Source: F1-80-MAGs062 sp046345315 (GTDB taxonomy: Bacteria > Planctomycetota > Planctomycetia > Planctomycetales > Planctomycetaceae). From it: a DNA stretch of 64,000 nucleotides. The stretch lies in NCBI GenBank assembly GCA_046345315.1, contig JBKDKA010000042.1:31312-95311 (forward strand), read 5' to 3'. Below the pieces are notes generated by a model that saw only the letters and a program-made list of their open reading frames with translations, made no database searches and was not told the DNA's origin. The number at the start of each line of letters is the position of its first letter. Position 1 is the first letter of the stretch. Positions 29,353-39,356 of the stretch are shown piece by piece. The position numbers were made by a program, and so were the translations under genes.

Positions 29353-32238
29353 TTATGTCTGAGTGTTTCGCGAGGCGAATTCAGAAATCTCAGACTGAAG
29401 TTCACGAAAGGATTCTTCGAGAATTTCCAGCAGGCTTTCAGTGCCGGGATGGTTCTCGGAACAGATGGCCTGTTCGAGCCGGAAAGCCAGATCGGCCATT
29501 CGAAGCCCGCTCAGATTGCCGGCCGTTCCTTTCAGAGTGTGGGCTGCTTTGGCTGCTGCCTTCCGATCCTGATGTTCCAGAGCAGTTCGCAGCTGATTGA
29601 GGCTTCTGGAGCCATCCTCTCGGAATGATTCCGCGAGGATGCCGATCAGGTCGAGGTCGCCGTCGACTCGTTCCATGAGTGACTGGCTGTCGAACACGAC
29701 CGGTCTCTCATGATTCACGCCATCCTCTGCTGTTTCGAGAGAATCATGCACTGAAGTCGGACTGCTGTCGTCGTCGGCTTCGTGTTTCGCAAGAACTTCC
29801 GCAATCGTTTCAAAGAGTGTCGAGAAGTTGATTGGTTTCGTGACATAGTCATCCATTCCGGCTTCGAGGCACTTTTCTCGATCGCCCTTCATCGCGTTGG
29901 CGGTCAGTGCGATAATGGGAATACTGAAGCCGCCGCGACTTCGCAGAGCCATCTCGCGGATGCGTGCCGTGGCTTCGTAGCCATCGAGATGCGGCATCTG
30001 AACATCCATCAGGACGACGTCGACCGTTGTCTCGGAAAGAATCCGGACCGCTTCTTCTCCATGGTTTGCAACGATGACTTCGTGGCCATCCTTCTGAAGA
30101 ATTCGAAGCATCAGCTGCTGATTCACGAAGTTATCTTCTGCGACCAGAATCCGATACTTGTTCCTGAGTACCTGGGGACGCTGAGAAGGTAATGCGACTT
30201 CAGTGGCTGTGTGTCCGTGCGATGAGAGATTGTTTTTCGAGTGAGACTGGAAGACCTGCACGATCGTTTCCAGAAGTTCGGACTGTTTTGCCGGTTTTGT
30301 CAGATAAGCACCCAGCGTCAGCTCTGAACATCGCTCCGGGTGGTTCACGGCATCCACGGAACTCAGCATGATGATTGAAGTCTGCCGAAGTGAGTGATGG
30401 TTCCGGATCTTTTCTGCGACTGCGAAGCCATCGATATCAGGCATCTGGAGGTCCGTCAGCACCATTTGGTACGGGCGTTTTTTTGCCAACGCCTTTTCCA
30501 GTTCCGGAATGACTTCGCTTCCATGACTGACCGCGGTGCAGTCCACTTTCCATGAGCGCAGCATCTCTTCCAGAATGAGCCGATTGGTGGCGTTGTCGTC
30601 GACCACAAGAATTCGGACATTTTCCGGAATCACAAACTCCACGTTGGCGCGTTTTTCGGAGTGTTCGTCTGCGACAGTGCATTTGACGGTGAACGTGATG
30701 GTTGTGCCTTCACCACAGGAGCTCTGGATGTCAATCTGTCCTTCCATCATCTCGATGAGACGCTTGACGATGGTCAGACCAAGACCGGTGCCACCGTATC
30801 TCCGCGTTGTAGAGGTATCTGCCTGAACGAATGGTTCGAAGATCTGTCGAAGCTTATCCGGTGCGATTCCGATGCCCGTGTCGCGGACGCAGAACTTCAG
30901 TTCCACCCGACCATCCGCTTCACGCTGCTGATCCACGGAAACGACGATCTCTCCTTCATGTGTAAACTTGACGGCATTGCCCACGAGGTTGACGAGAACC
31001 TGCCGAATTCGTCCGGAGTCCGCAATCAGCACATCCGGGATTTCGGGTGGAATTCGAAACGCCAGTTCAACACCACGATGATGGGCTCGCAGCCCGAAAA
31101 GCTTCATCGTATCCCCGAGCATGTCTCGAAGATCAAATTCGTGGGGATCCAGCGTCAGCTTGTTGGCCTCAATCTTTGAGAAATCCAGAATGTCATTCAG
31201 GACCGTCATCAGTGCATCTGCCGAAGTCTGAACCAGTTCCATGTGGCGACGCTGCTCCTGAGTGAGCTGAGTCTTCAGGATAAGTTCTGTCAGACCAATA
31301 ATGCCGTTCATCGGAGTGCGGATTTCATGACTCATGTTTGCCAGAAATTCGCTCTTCGCGCGGCTGGCACTCTGAGCTGAATCTCGCGCAGCAGCAAGTT
31401 CCGCATTTGCTGATTTCAGATTGTCCGCATGCTGCTGAAGCTCTTCTGCAGCATGCCTGCGTTCTTCGAGTTCGAATTTCAGAATGGCAGAGACGATGGT
31501 GAACATCAGAGAACCCAGAATCACTGTCATTCCGGGTCCGAGTGCGGCAGCTCGTGCAAGGAGGATCGATCGAATCCAGTCATGTGCGGAGAAATTAAGT
31601 CCGACGACCGCTTCAACCTTTCCGGCGCGGTTGTGCAGCGGAGCGAACGCACTGACCCAGACTCCCCACCTGTCTCCGACTGGTACTGAATCGAATGTCT
31701 GTTGGCCTTCAAAGGCCTGAAGCAGTTCTTTTGTGGGAGCCGTGTAGACTTCTCCCGGCGAAGTTCTCATTTCCTCTGCACCGGAGATCGTTCCGTCGTG
31801 ATTGTAGTCTGTTTCTGAATCCACCAGCAGAATCACTTCTCCGGAGGCGTTCTTTCGCATCGTGTAGATATCGTTGATCGCTGGATTGGTCGAGAGCCAT
31901 TTCTTCTGTCGTTCGATCAGTGATAGATAGCGCGCGTCATCTTCAGACACGCTGTTCGGAAGCAGTTCGTGCCCGGAATCCTCAAATTCCAGCGCATAGG
32001 TCGGGGCGAATGCTTCAATGGTTTTCTGCAGTCTCATCCGCTGAGTTTCGCCGACGTAATGGGCCGTTACGGCGACAACGCCCGTCAGAAACATAATGCC
32101 GAAGAAGACTCGACGTGACGTCTTTGGAGACAGGACGCGACGAAGGATGCGCAGATATGCATAAATGCAGATTGCGATGTTCAGCAGCACGAAAACGCAG
32201 AGGTCAATTCGATAGGTCAGAATCGTGCCTGGCATCAC
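29353..32238 (-). CDS. Hybrid sensor histidine kinase with two receivers and an Hpt domain
   Basis: 961 residues. Two N-terminal membrane segments (about 10-32 and 44-62) are followed by an extracytoplasmic sensor region (about 63-225), a third membrane segment (about 232-253) and a coiled coil. The HisKA H-box FLANMSHEIRTPMNG has His304. The HATPase shows the N-box NLVGNAVKF (about 417) and DTGIGI (about 453). Receiver 1 has Asp596, receiver 2 Asp745, and the Hpt domain His900 in AAHTLKGT. All phosphorelay residues are intact. The sensor has a full EF-hand-like loop at 144-155 (DYNHDGTISGAE), suggesting Ca2+ binding. It is next to the REC-PAS-GGDEF-EAL gene, a possible partner. Confidence 0.95.
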   Translation of the reverse strand: MMPGTILTYRIDLCVFVLLNIAICIYAYLRILRRVLSPKTSRRVFFGIMFLTGVVAVTAHYVGETQRMRLQKTIEAFAPTYALEFEDSGHELLPNSVSEDDARYLSLIERQKKWLSTNPAINDIYTMRKNASGEVILLVDSETDYNHDGTISGAEEMRTSPGEVYTAPTKELLQAFEGQQTFDSVPVGDRWGVWVSAFAPLHNRAGKVEAVVGLNFSAHDWIRSILLARAAALGPGMTVILGSLMFTIVSAILKFELEERRHAAEELQQHADNLKSANAELAAARDSAQSASRAKSEFLANMSHEIRTPMNGIIGLTELILKTQLTQEQRRHMELVQTSADALMTVLNDILDFSKIEANKLTLDPHEFDLRDMLGDTMKLFGLRAHHRGVELAFRIPPEIPDVLIADSGRIRQVLVNLVGNAVKFTHEGEIVVSVDQQREADGRVELKFCVRDTGIGIAPDKLRQIFEPFVQADTSTTRRYGGTGLGLTIVKRLIEMMEGQIDIQSSCGEGTTITFTVKCTVADEHSEKRANVEFVIPENVRILVVDDNATNRLILEEMLRSWKVDCTAVSHGSEVIPELEKALAKKRPYQMVLTDLQMPDIDGFAVAEKIRNHHSLRQTSIIMLSSVDAVNHPERCSELTLGAYLTKPAKQSELLETIVQVFQSHSKNNLSSHGHTATEVALPSQRPQVLRNKYRILVAEDNFVNQQLMLRILQKDGHEVIVANHGEEAVRILSETTVDVVLMDVQMPHLDGYEATARIREMALRSRGGFSIPIIALTANAMKGDREKCLEAGMDDYVTKPINFSTLFETIAEVLAKHEADDDSSPTSVHDSLETAEDGVNHERPVVFDSQSLMERVDGDLDLIGILAESFREDGSRSLNQLRTALEHQDRKAAAKAAHTLKGTAGNLSGLRMADLAFRLEQAICSENHPGTESLLEILEESFRELQSEISEFASRNTQT

Positions 32239-32314
32239 TCGGTTTCCGAATCAGAGTCCATCCCGATGACGCGCGATCGCGTTTCAGGAAAGAGATGAGT
32301 ATTTCAGAGAGCTC

Positions 32315-34528
32315 TCAAACTGCACAGGGGATTGATGTCGGGTCCATGGGAATCGGCTGATTGACGCTGGTGGGACGTCGGCCCGTGTCATTACGCAAAG
32401 TGCCTGCCAGCTGATCCAGCGCAAATCTCGCCGCAGCCGGAGCATTCATCGCTGGTGAGATCAGATATCCCTGTGCGTGAGTCGCTCCGAGCTGGCGGAG
32501 TGTCTCGCGCTGCTGTTCCGTTTCCAGTCCCTCTGCGACAACGGCAAGGTTCAGTCCGTGCGCCAGACTGATGATGGAGCGAATGATTTCGGAGCTTTCT
32601 CCACTGAGCTGCAGAGTGCTGACGAAGGATCGGTCGATCTTCAGTGAGTCCAGCGGGAAACGATGCAGATACGCGAGAGACGAGTAACCAGTACCGAAAT
32701 CATCCACGCTGATCTGAATGCCGATGTCGCGAAGTGCCAGAAGTACCGGACGGATCGCGTCCGGCCGATCCATCAGTGTGCTTTCAGTCACTTCGATGCA
32801 GATACCCTGAGCATCCGCACCTGTTCGATGCAGAATCTCGACGACTCGATCGATGAACTCGGGATGGTAGAGCTGAAGTACCGAACAGTTCACACTGACC
32901 ATCGGATAGCGATGTCTGGGGAATTCCGTCTGCCAGAGGGCCGCCTGTCGACAGGCCTGTTCCAGAATCCAGTAGCCGAGCGGCACAATCAGTCCCATCT
33001 CTTCGGCTGTGCGGATGAATGCGAGCGGTGAGACAACTCCGCGTTCCGGATGCTGCCATCGGACAAGTGTTTCGAAACCAGTGACATTTCCTGAGGCGAG
33101 TTCAATGATCGGCTGATACTGCAGGAAGAATTCTTCCGAATTCAGGGCTCGCCGCAGGTCCTGTTCCAGAGCCAGTCGCTGAGCTGCTTTTTCCTGCATG
33201 CCGTGTTCGAACCGCTTTCGCTGATTGCGTCCTTCTGACTTGGCATGATACATCGCCGTGTCAGCTTCCCGCATCAGATCCTCAGCGCATAACGTTTCAT
33301 GATTGCCGAGTGCAATTCCGATGCTGAATGTCGGAAACACGCTGACGGAATCCAGTTCAACGGGTGTTGCGAATGCCTGGATAATCCGGTCAGCGACGGA
33401 ATCGGCGTCTTCTCGCGACGAAATGCTTTCCAGCAGAACCGTGAATTCATCACCTGCATGACGCGCTACCGTGGTTCGGCAGATTGTTCGTGAAAGTGTG
33501 TCAGCGCACCGGATGCTTGTTTCGAGGCGGCGAGCAACTTCGATCAGCAGTCGGTCACCTGCCTGATGTCCATAGCTGTCGTTGATGAGTTTGAACTTGT
33601 CGAGGTCCAGAAACAGAACGGCGAAGTCACCCCGTCCGAGACGGCGAGCTCGTTCAATCGTGCGTTCCAGACGATCCACGAACAGAAGACGATTGGGAAG
33701 TCCCGTGAGCGGGTCACCGACTTTTCCTTCGGTAATGTCCGTCAGAGAACCAGCCATTCGATAAACCAGACCTTCGCGATTTCGCACGTAGACGCCTCGG
33801 CAGAGCATCCAGCGGTAGGCTCCGTCGCGATGAAGCATTCGCAGTTCGCGTTCGAGGTGCGTGACACCTGAACTGACTCGGCCGCACATCGTCTCCAGAA
33901 AACCGGAGACATCTTCCGGATGGATGCGACTGATCCATGTCGCCGGAGTTCTCTCGAGGCCATTCTCTTCAATCCCGAGCATCGCTTTCCATCGATCGGA
34001 GTAATAGACTTCGTCGAGCAGCAGGTTCCAGTCCCACAGCCCGTCGTTGGAGCCCCGCGCTGCAAGAGCATAGCGTTCTTCGCTTTCACGAAGTGCCTGC
34101 GTCATTGATCGGAGCCGTGCGTGCGCGGCTATTCTTGCGAGGGTAATGTCGCGGTCGATCGGCTTAGTGACGTAATCGTTCGCGCCGATTCGAAATGCCG
34201 AGACAATTCGATCTCGTTCTGATTCAGCGGTGACAATGACGACAGGAAGCTCTGTCGGAGAGAAGCGTTCACGAATCGTCCGAAGGCACTCAAATCCATC
34301 CATGCCCGGCATGACCAGATCGAGCATGACCGCATCGAATGTCTGCTCATTCGTCAGTCGGACTGCGGCCTCACCCGATTCCACAGCCGTTGTTGAGTAG
34401 CCATTCCGGCGGAGCAGGCTCGAAAGAATTTCTCTGTTGGTACGTTCATCGTCGACAATGAGGATTCGAGCAGGTGTGCTTCCTGCTGAATGGGCGCTTA
34501 TTCCGCCGATATCGGAATCCGTTTGCAT
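32315..34528 (-). CDS. Response regulator with PAS, GGDEF and EAL domains
   Basis: 737 residues from ATG 34528; the frame is open further upstream but without conserved sequence. The receiver domain (about 20-140) has Asp70 in VMLDLVMPGMDG. A PAS domain follows (about 150-270). The GGDEF domain (about 270-435) has the active-type motif AGDEF (358-362). The EAL domain (about 455-710) begins with ETL instead of EAL (486-488), keeps the metal-binding Glu, and has DDFGTGYSSLAYL. It may therefore both make and degrade cyclic di-GMP. The upstream hybrid kinase gene is a candidate phosphodonor. The PilZ-like protein at 46180 is a possible effector elsewhere in the window. Confidence 0.93.
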   Translation of the reverse strand: MQTDSDIGGISAHSAGSTPARILIVDDERTNREILSSLLRRNGYSTTAVESGEAAVRLTNEQTFDAVMLDLVMPGMDGFECLRTIRERFSPTELPVVIVTAESERDRIVSAFRIGANDYVTKPIDRDITLARIAAHARLRSMTQALRESEERYALAARGSNDGLWDWNLLLDEVYYSDRWKAMLGIEENGLERTPATWISRIHPEDVSGFLETMCGRVSSGVTHLERELRMLHRDGAYRWMLCRGVYVRNREGLVYRMAGSLTDITEGKVGDPLTGLPNRLLFVDRLERTIERARRLGRGDFAVLFLDLDKFKLINDSYGHQAGDRLLIEVARRLETSIRCADTLSRTICRTTVARHAGDEFTVLLESISSREDADSVADRIIQAFATPVELDSVSVFPTFSIGIALGNHETLCAEDLMREADTAMYHAKSEGRNQRKRFEHGMQEKAAQRLALEQDLRRALNSEEFFLQYQPIIELASGNVTGFETLVRWQHPERGVVSPLAFIRTAEEMGLIVPLGYWILEQACRQAALWQTEFPRHRYPMVSVNCSVLQLYHPEFIDRVVEILHRTGADAQGICIEVTESTLMDRPDAIRPVLLALRDIGIQISVDDFGTGYSSLAYLHRFPLDSLKIDRSFVSTLQLSGESSEIIRSIISLAHGLNLAVVAEGLETEQQRETLRQLGATHAQGYLISPAMNAPAAARFALDQLAGTLRNDTGRRPTSVNQPIPMDPTSIPCAV

Positions 34529-34829
34529 CGTCTGACAACTTCCGGTGCCGGGCACTGCAGGTGATGCCGGTGTCTGGTTGGTTTCACAGCTTTTTCTGGA
34601 CGGTTGAGGTCCTGCGATGAAACCTAGGTCAGGATGTTGATGGATGCGCTGAACAGAAAATCGCACCGTGTTTCCGAAGTGCATCAGTCGGAAACTGTGA
34701 CTGTTATCTCGGTTGAAGGAGTCGATGCACTTTTTCGGAACGCATCGGTTGTGCGGTCGATGCCGATCTTCTGGCGCCGACTGCAGACGGAGAATGCGGT
34801 AACCGCTGTTATCGGAGGTATCCAGACGA

Positions 34830-35921
34830 TCAGACGTTGAACAGGAAGTGACAGATGTCTCCATCCTGCATGACGTAAGTCTTCCCTTCAACTCTCAGCT
34901 TTCCCGCCGCCCGAATGTCTTTTTCGGAGCGATAGGTTTCGAGATCTTCCAGTGTATAGACTTCGCAGCGGATGAAGCCGCGTTCAAAATCGCTGTGGAT
35001 AACGCCTGCTGCCTGTGGTGCCGTTGCTCCAATCGGTATCGTCCAGGCTCGAACTTCCTTCTCACCGGCCGTGAAGTAACTCTGAAGTCCGAGTGTGCGA
35101 TAGGTTGCTCGCGCGACAGCTCCGAGCGCCGGTTCCTTCAGTCCGACAGACTGCAGCATCTCCTCACGGTCCGCAGCGTCAAGTTCAGCAAGCTCCGCTT
35201 CCAGTTTTGCGCAGACAGGGACGACAGAGGCGCCCGCCTTTGCTGCATAGTCTCGGACTTCTCTGACGACGGTGCTCTCCCCCTGAAGATCGTTCTCATC
35301 GACGTTGGCAACAAACAGGATCGGCTTTGCTGTCATCAGTCCGAGTGTTCGCAGCACGGTCGTTTCGTCGTCGGTCCAGGTTCCGGATCTCAGGGGGTGA
35401 CCTTCATTGACGCGGACGAGGCATTTTTCCATGACCTCGGCGCGCATTTTCGCATCTTTATCACCACCGCGTGCGGCACGCTGCGCTTTGGGGATCGCGT
35501 TCTCCAGCGTTTGCATATCCGCCAGAAGAAGTTCAGTCTCAATGACTTCAATATCAGAGAGGGGTGCGACCTTACCCCCGACATGGATGACATCCGGATC
35601 GGTAAAACATCGTACTACCTGAAGGATGGCATCCACTTCACGGATGTGGCTCAGAAACTTGTTGCCGAGGCCTTCACCTTCACTGGCACCCTTGACGATA
35701 CCGGCGATATCGACCAGCTTCAGGATGGCCGGGATGACCTTCTGAGGCGGAATGTGTTTCGTGATGCGATTCAGCCGATCGTCCGGAACGCTGATGATTC
35801 CTTCGTTCGGTTCAATGGTGCAGAACGGGTAGTTCGCACTCTGCGCCAGCGCAGAGCAGGTGAGCGCGTTGAAGAGAGTACTTTTGCCCACGTTCGGCAG
35901 CCCGACAATTCCGGCTTCCAT
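34830..35921 (-). CDS. ychF: YchF/OLA1-type ribosome-associated ATPase
   Basis: A 363-residue full-length member of the Obg-related YchF family. The P-loop GLPNVGKST is at about residues 7-15, followed by DIAGIVKGASEGEGLGNKFL and the variant NVDENDL in place of NKxD, consistent with ATP rather than GTP preference. The C-terminal TGS domain includes YFTAGEKEVRAWTI and HSDFERGFIRCEVY. It acts in the cytoplasm on ribosomes and in oxidative-stress responses in other bacteria. It is probably monocistronic. Confidence 0.97.
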   Translation of the reverse strand: MEAGIVGLPNVGKSTLFNALTCSALAQSANYPFCTIEPNEGIISVPDDRLNRITKHIPPQKVIPAILKLVDIAGIVKGASEGEGLGNKFLSHIREVDAILQVVRCFTDPDVIHVGGKVAPLSDIEVIETELLLADMQTLENAIPKAQRAARGGDKDAKMRAEVMEKCLVRVNEGHPLRSGTWTDDETTVLRTLGLMTAKPILFVANVDENDLQGESTVVREVRDYAAKAGASVVPVCAKLEAELAELDAADREEMLQSVGLKEPALGAVARATYRTLGLQSYFTAGEKEVRAWTIPIGATAPQAAGVIHSDFERGFIRCEVYTLEDLETYRSEKDIRAAGKLRVEGKTYVMQDGDICHFLFNV

Positions 35922-36067
35922 AATTTACAGTCCGCGTGAAACAGCAGGGGGAAGGACAGGAGGCTGCACTGCGAACCGGCAGGCAGATTTCAGAGCGGCG
36001 GATTGTAGTGCGATGACGGGCGCAGAGAAACCCGGAAGCCGAGGCACCGAAACCTGAGAATGCGGGC

Positions 36068-37114
36068 TCAGCGACACGTCACGCCCAGCATGATGGAGTT
36101 CAGCCCGCTGCCGATCCCGAGAAGAGCGATGTTTGTGTCAGGCGCCGGAGGATGAGACTTCAGTCCCATTGAAAACGCCATGGGCAGAGCTGCTGCTCCG
36201 GTATTACCGAACTGTTCAACGGTCGGAAAATCCAGCGCCGGGTCAAGTTTCAGGCGTTCCAGCAGCATGCTGCGATGTTGTTTTCCGACCTGATGTGTGA
36301 AAACACGATGAACATCCTCATTTTTCCATCCCAGAGTTCTTCGAGTCTGTTCCCAGTTTTTCTCCGCCAGTGCAATGCCGGCGTGCAGTAGTCCTTCCGA
36401 GTCCGTCTGCATGAGTGGACGGTGATCCGAACTTTCCGCCGAGATGCCACCGGCACAGAGATCATGAGCTGATGTGTCTGAAAGTACATGACCGCCCAGC
36501 AGCTGCATCCCGGTGCGACTGAGTTTTCGATCGCAAAGTACAACTGCTGCGGATCCCGATCCGATTGTCAGTGACGCAAATGCCGGTTTAATCGTCTGTC
36601 GTGTCAGCCGGGAATCTTTCAGCAGCGAATCAATTGTCGCTTCCACGAGCGATCGCCCGGTTTCCGTTCCCACAACGATGCCGGCTCTGATTCGTCCCAG
36701 TTCGATCAGGTCGGCAATCATGAGCATGCCGTTCAGCAGTCCGAGGCAGGCGTTGCTGACGTCCAGCACCATTGAATTGGCCGGAAGGCCGAGTCGAGCA
36801 TGGACACCGGCTGCAGTTGCTGGTTCCATCTGATCTCGACAGACGGATCCGTGAATCAGAGCTCCGAATTCGTGGGCCCCGAGTCCCGATTGTTCAATCG
36901 CATCCCGAGCCGTCTGAACACTGATCTCACCGGGTTTTGTTCCGGCGCTGAAGAACCTGCGGCTGGAGATGCCCGTCATCAGTTCCAGGCGACCGAAAGG
37001 AAGGCCCAGTCGTTCATACACCGGCTTCAGCTGCTGCTCAATCTCGTCTGATGTGACTTCATGCGGCGGAACTGTGTGAGCCACCGATTCAATGCAGACG
37101 TGTTGATAACGCAT
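36068..37114 (-). CDS. 3-oxoacyl-ACP synthase III / OleA-like thiolase-fold enzyme
   Basis: A 348-residue FabH-superfamily enzyme with the full catalytic triad: Cys123 in SNACLGLLNGM, His274 in FTHQVGKQH and Asn304 in FGNTGAAALP. The N-terminal ELMTGISSRRFF and the His-Gln-Val-Gly context are more like OleA (head-to-head fatty-acyl condensation) than housekeeping FabH. That reading is tentative, because no oleB, oleC or oleD gene lies nearby. It is expected in the cytoplasm, condensing acyl thioesters. Confidence 0.88.
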   Translation of the reverse strand: MRYQHVCIESVAHTVPPHEVTSDEIEQQLKPVYERLGLPFGRLELMTGISSRRFFSAGTKPGEISVQTARDAIEQSGLGAHEFGALIHGSVCRDQMEPATAAGVHARLGLPANSMVLDVSNACLGLLNGMLMIADLIELGRIRAGIVVGTETGRSLVEATIDSLLKDSRLTRQTIKPAFASLTIGSGSAAVVLCDRKLSRTGMQLLGGHVLSDTSAHDLCAGGISAESSDHRPLMQTDSEGLLHAGIALAEKNWEQTRRTLGWKNEDVHRVFTHQVGKQHRSMLLERLKLDPALDFPTVEQFGNTGAAALPMAFSMGLKSHPPAPDTNIALLGIGSGLNSIMLGVTCR

Positions 37115-37144
37115 GTCGGGTCAGAACTGTTCTTCTGCAGGAAT

Positions 37145-37348
37145 TCAGACTGATGCATTCAGCGGGTCTGTTGATTCCAGTCGCTGTGAGAGATCAATCA
37201 CCTGCTCGAGCTGTTCCGAGCGACGAAGCCGATCATTGACAGAAGGCTCACGTTGTTCGAGCATGATTGCACTTCGCACATACCTTAGCCCGCGGAGCAG
37301 GATATCTCGCTCGTGAGTGGTGAGTTCGATCTGCAGGAAACTGTCCAT
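37145..37348 (-). CDS. Small uncharacterised helical protein
   Basis: A 67-residue protein starting at ATG 37348, chosen because GGGAG lies a good distance upstream. The sequence IELTTHERDILLRGLRYVRSAIMLEQREP looks like one or two amphipathic helices, followed by a charged helix. No membrane segment or metal motif is seen. It is 30 bases upstream of the FabH/OleA-like gene, so it is probably co-transcribed. I do not recognise the family. Confidence 0.6.
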   Translation of the reverse strand: MDSFLQIELTTHERDILLRGLRYVRSAIMLEQREPSVNDRLRRSEQLEQVIDLSQRLESTDPLNASV

Positions 37349-37645
37349 TGCTGAGGACTCCCGGGAAATCATCGCCGGTACACAGGCACTGTTCTGCGGG
37401 TTCTTCCTGAATCCATGCAGCTGACTGGAAATTCCAGAAAAACCGCTTCCCTGTTTTCTGGCCAAAATAGTTTACGACTCAGAACCGCAATACTCAAGTA
37501 GTGGATTCTCAGAACCTCATGCCCGACGGAAATCCCGTTACAAACCCCCGGATTGTAGGTTTCAGGGGAGCTCAGGGATTCATGACGTCTTTGCCGCAGT
37601 CGCAAACAGAAATGCAGAAATGTCAGGTCTTTTCTTAAATGAGGC
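37349..37645. other. Spacer between flotillin and small-protein genes
   Basis: About 300 bases containing no gene I can support. It should carry the promoter of the small-protein/FabH-like unit. No convincing terminator was seen for the flotillin gene. Confidence 0.35.
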
Positions 37646-38665
37646 TCAGGAATTTCGTGAAGTCGACCGAAGGTTTCCGCTGCGGTAAGCTGCTGCCATG
37701 GACTTCGGGATCTGGGCTTCGGCAAGTACCACTTTGGCCTGATTTTCCTGTGTCAGAGCACGCATTTCCTGTTCCTGAGCCACAGCTGCCGCGCGACTTT
37801 CTTCTGCTTTCGCTCTGGCAATGCGGACGTCCGCTTCCGCCTGATCTGCCTGCAGGCGAGCTCCGACATTGTCACCAACGTCAATGTCAGCAATATCGAT
37901 CGAAACAATTGCGTACGCAGTCTGAGAATCCAGTCCTTTATTCAGCACCGTTCTCGCAATCATCATCGGGTTGGCAAGTACTTCTTTGTGAGTTTCAGAC
38001 GAACCGATTGCTGATACGATGCCCTCACCGACCCGAGCAATGATTGTTTCCTCGGTTGCTCCGCCGATGAGCTGACTCAGATTGGTACGGACAGTGACTC
38101 GGGCCTTGGCCTTGAGCTGAATACCGTCCTTTGCGACACCATCGAGCGTTGACCGTCCGGTACGACCCGGATCAGGGCAATCAATGACTTTGGTGTTCAC
38201 GCTGGTCTGAACGGCTTCCAGAACGTTACGGCCGGCCAGATCAATTGCCGACGCGGTGTTCCAGTCCAGTTCAATGCTTGCGCGATGAGCTGCGATCAGC
38301 GATCGCACAACAGTTGGTACGTTTCCGCCGGCAAGGTAGTGAGATTCCATTGCATTGGTTGAGATGCTGCTGAGGCCTGCCTGAACGGCCATAATGCGGC
38401 TGTCAACGATGATATGAGGGTTGACCTTCTTGAGTTTCATGACAACCATCTGAAGCGGGCCGATTCCGGCACCCGACATGAAGGCTCGAAACCACAGGGA
38501 CGCGACGGAGGCAAAGATGATGAAAAAAATCATCAGCAGGAAGCCCGTAATCACAGCTCCGCCGGCGAAAAGCATCTGAGAGAAGCTCAGTCCGGACGAA
38601 CGCCCTGGGTTCATCTGTGCCAGAGTCTCAGACATTGCCACACTGAAACGAATGGTCGTCATCAT
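37646..38665 (-). CDS. floA: Flotillin-like protein FloA
   Basis: A 339-residue scaffold protein of membrane microdomains. The start at ATG 38665 is set by AGGAG nine bases upstream and brings the length in line with FloA (about 330). A membrane segment lies near residues 30-50. The SPFH core follows, with VVMKLKKVNPHIIVDSRIMAVQAGL and SAIDLAGRNVLEAVQTSVNTKVIDCP. A C-terminal Ala/Glu-rich coiled coil runs from about 265 to 320. NfeD-type partner proteins are usually encoded beside floA, but none is seen here. Confidence 0.92.
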   Translation of the reverse strand: MMTTIRFSVAMSETLAQMNPGRSSGLSFSQMLFAGGAVITGFLLMIFFIIFASVASLWFRAFMSGAGIGPLQMVVMKLKKVNPHIIVDSRIMAVQAGLSSISTNAMESHYLAGGNVPTVVRSLIAAHRASIELDWNTASAIDLAGRNVLEAVQTSVNTKVIDCPDPGRTGRSTLDGVAKDGIQLKAKARVTVRTNLSQLIGGATEETIIARVGEGIVSAIGSSETHKEVLANPMMIARTVLNKGLDSQTAYAIVSIDIADIDVGDNVGARLQADQAEADVRIARAKAEESRAAAVAQEQEMRALTQENQAKVVLAEAQIPKSMAAAYRSGNLRSTSRNS

Positions 38666-38993
38666 TATCAGTTTCTCCTGCACAGAACGTGACTGTTGCC
38701 TGCGACGTCTGCTGATAAGAAAGCCGATGCTCACGGCTGGCGGCGCCAGTGGATCTACGAGTTCTCGTCCGACAGTATGTCGTGGGTTCTGACTGATCGT
38801 GGTCTGCGTCACTGTCTGTTGCAATCAGCGGGCAGCACAGACATCATATGATCTGCGTCCGAAATTGGAAATCAGCCACAGTCAATACCGACGGAGTGCC
38901 CGCAGCCTTCCATCGCAGGCCTCAGCGAGTACGATCCCGTGAGATCATTGTGATTTCGGTGGCAACAACACTCAGTAACGACAGGAACGAACC
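38666..38993. other. Divergent region between floA and a small membrane-protein gene
   Basis: About 330 bases. The AGGAG ribosome-binding site of floA lies at 38675-38679 (- strand). Promoters for both divergent genes are expected here, but I could not identify them. The start of a longer floA frame up to 38824 is judged spurious. Confidence 0.4.
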
Positions 38994-39356
38994 ATGAACT
39001 GCCCGACAGCTCCGGATGACGCTCGCATTACTTGCCTGGAAAGCAAATTCAGGAAGCTCCTCGCAGGTCTCTTCATTCTGGCACCTCTATCGTTTCTCCT
39101 TGGGGCTGCTGCGAACGACATGATTCAGGCGAAAACAGTCACCACGGAGAAACTCGTGATTGTGGATGCCAGTGGAAAAGAGCGGGCTGCGATTTATTGC
39201 AATGAGACGAATGAACCGGTGCTTGAAATGTATAATTCCGATCATTCCCTCATCATGAATGCCGGCAAGTCGCCTGAGAATGGGGTCGGGTTCGTGCAGT
39301 TCTTTGACTCAACCGGAAAGTTCAAGGGCGGTGCCGGTGGGAACGCTCTTCGGTGA
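38994..39356 (+). CDS. Small membrane-anchored protein of unknown function
   Basis: A 120-residue protein with one membrane segment (about 22-42), then a small extracytoplasmic domain. The repeated theme KLVIVDASGKERAAIYCN and VGFVQFFDSTGKFKGG suggests two short beta-hairpins of the same type. I do not recognise a named family. The gene ends 79 bases before ridA, so co-transcription is possible. Confidence 0.6.
   Translation: MNCPTAPDDARITCLESKFRKLLAGLFILAPLSFLLGAAANDMIQAKTVTTEKLVIVDASGKERAAIYCNETNEPVLEMYNSDHSLIMNAGKSPENGVGFVQFFDSTGKFKGGAGGNALR

Noticed and set aside
34529..34891. N-terminal extension of the REC-PAS-GGDEF-EAL gene up to 34891.
   Set aside because: It overlaps the end of ychF and has no conserved or domain-like sequence; ATG 34528 begins just before the receiver domain.
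34848..35939. A 363-codon + strand frame opposite ychF.
   Set aside because: It mirrors ychF and has no family features; a long antisense open frame is common in this codon usage.
38666..38824. N-terminal extension of floA to 38824.
   Set aside because: An ideal AGGAG precedes ATG 38665, and the resulting length fits the family.
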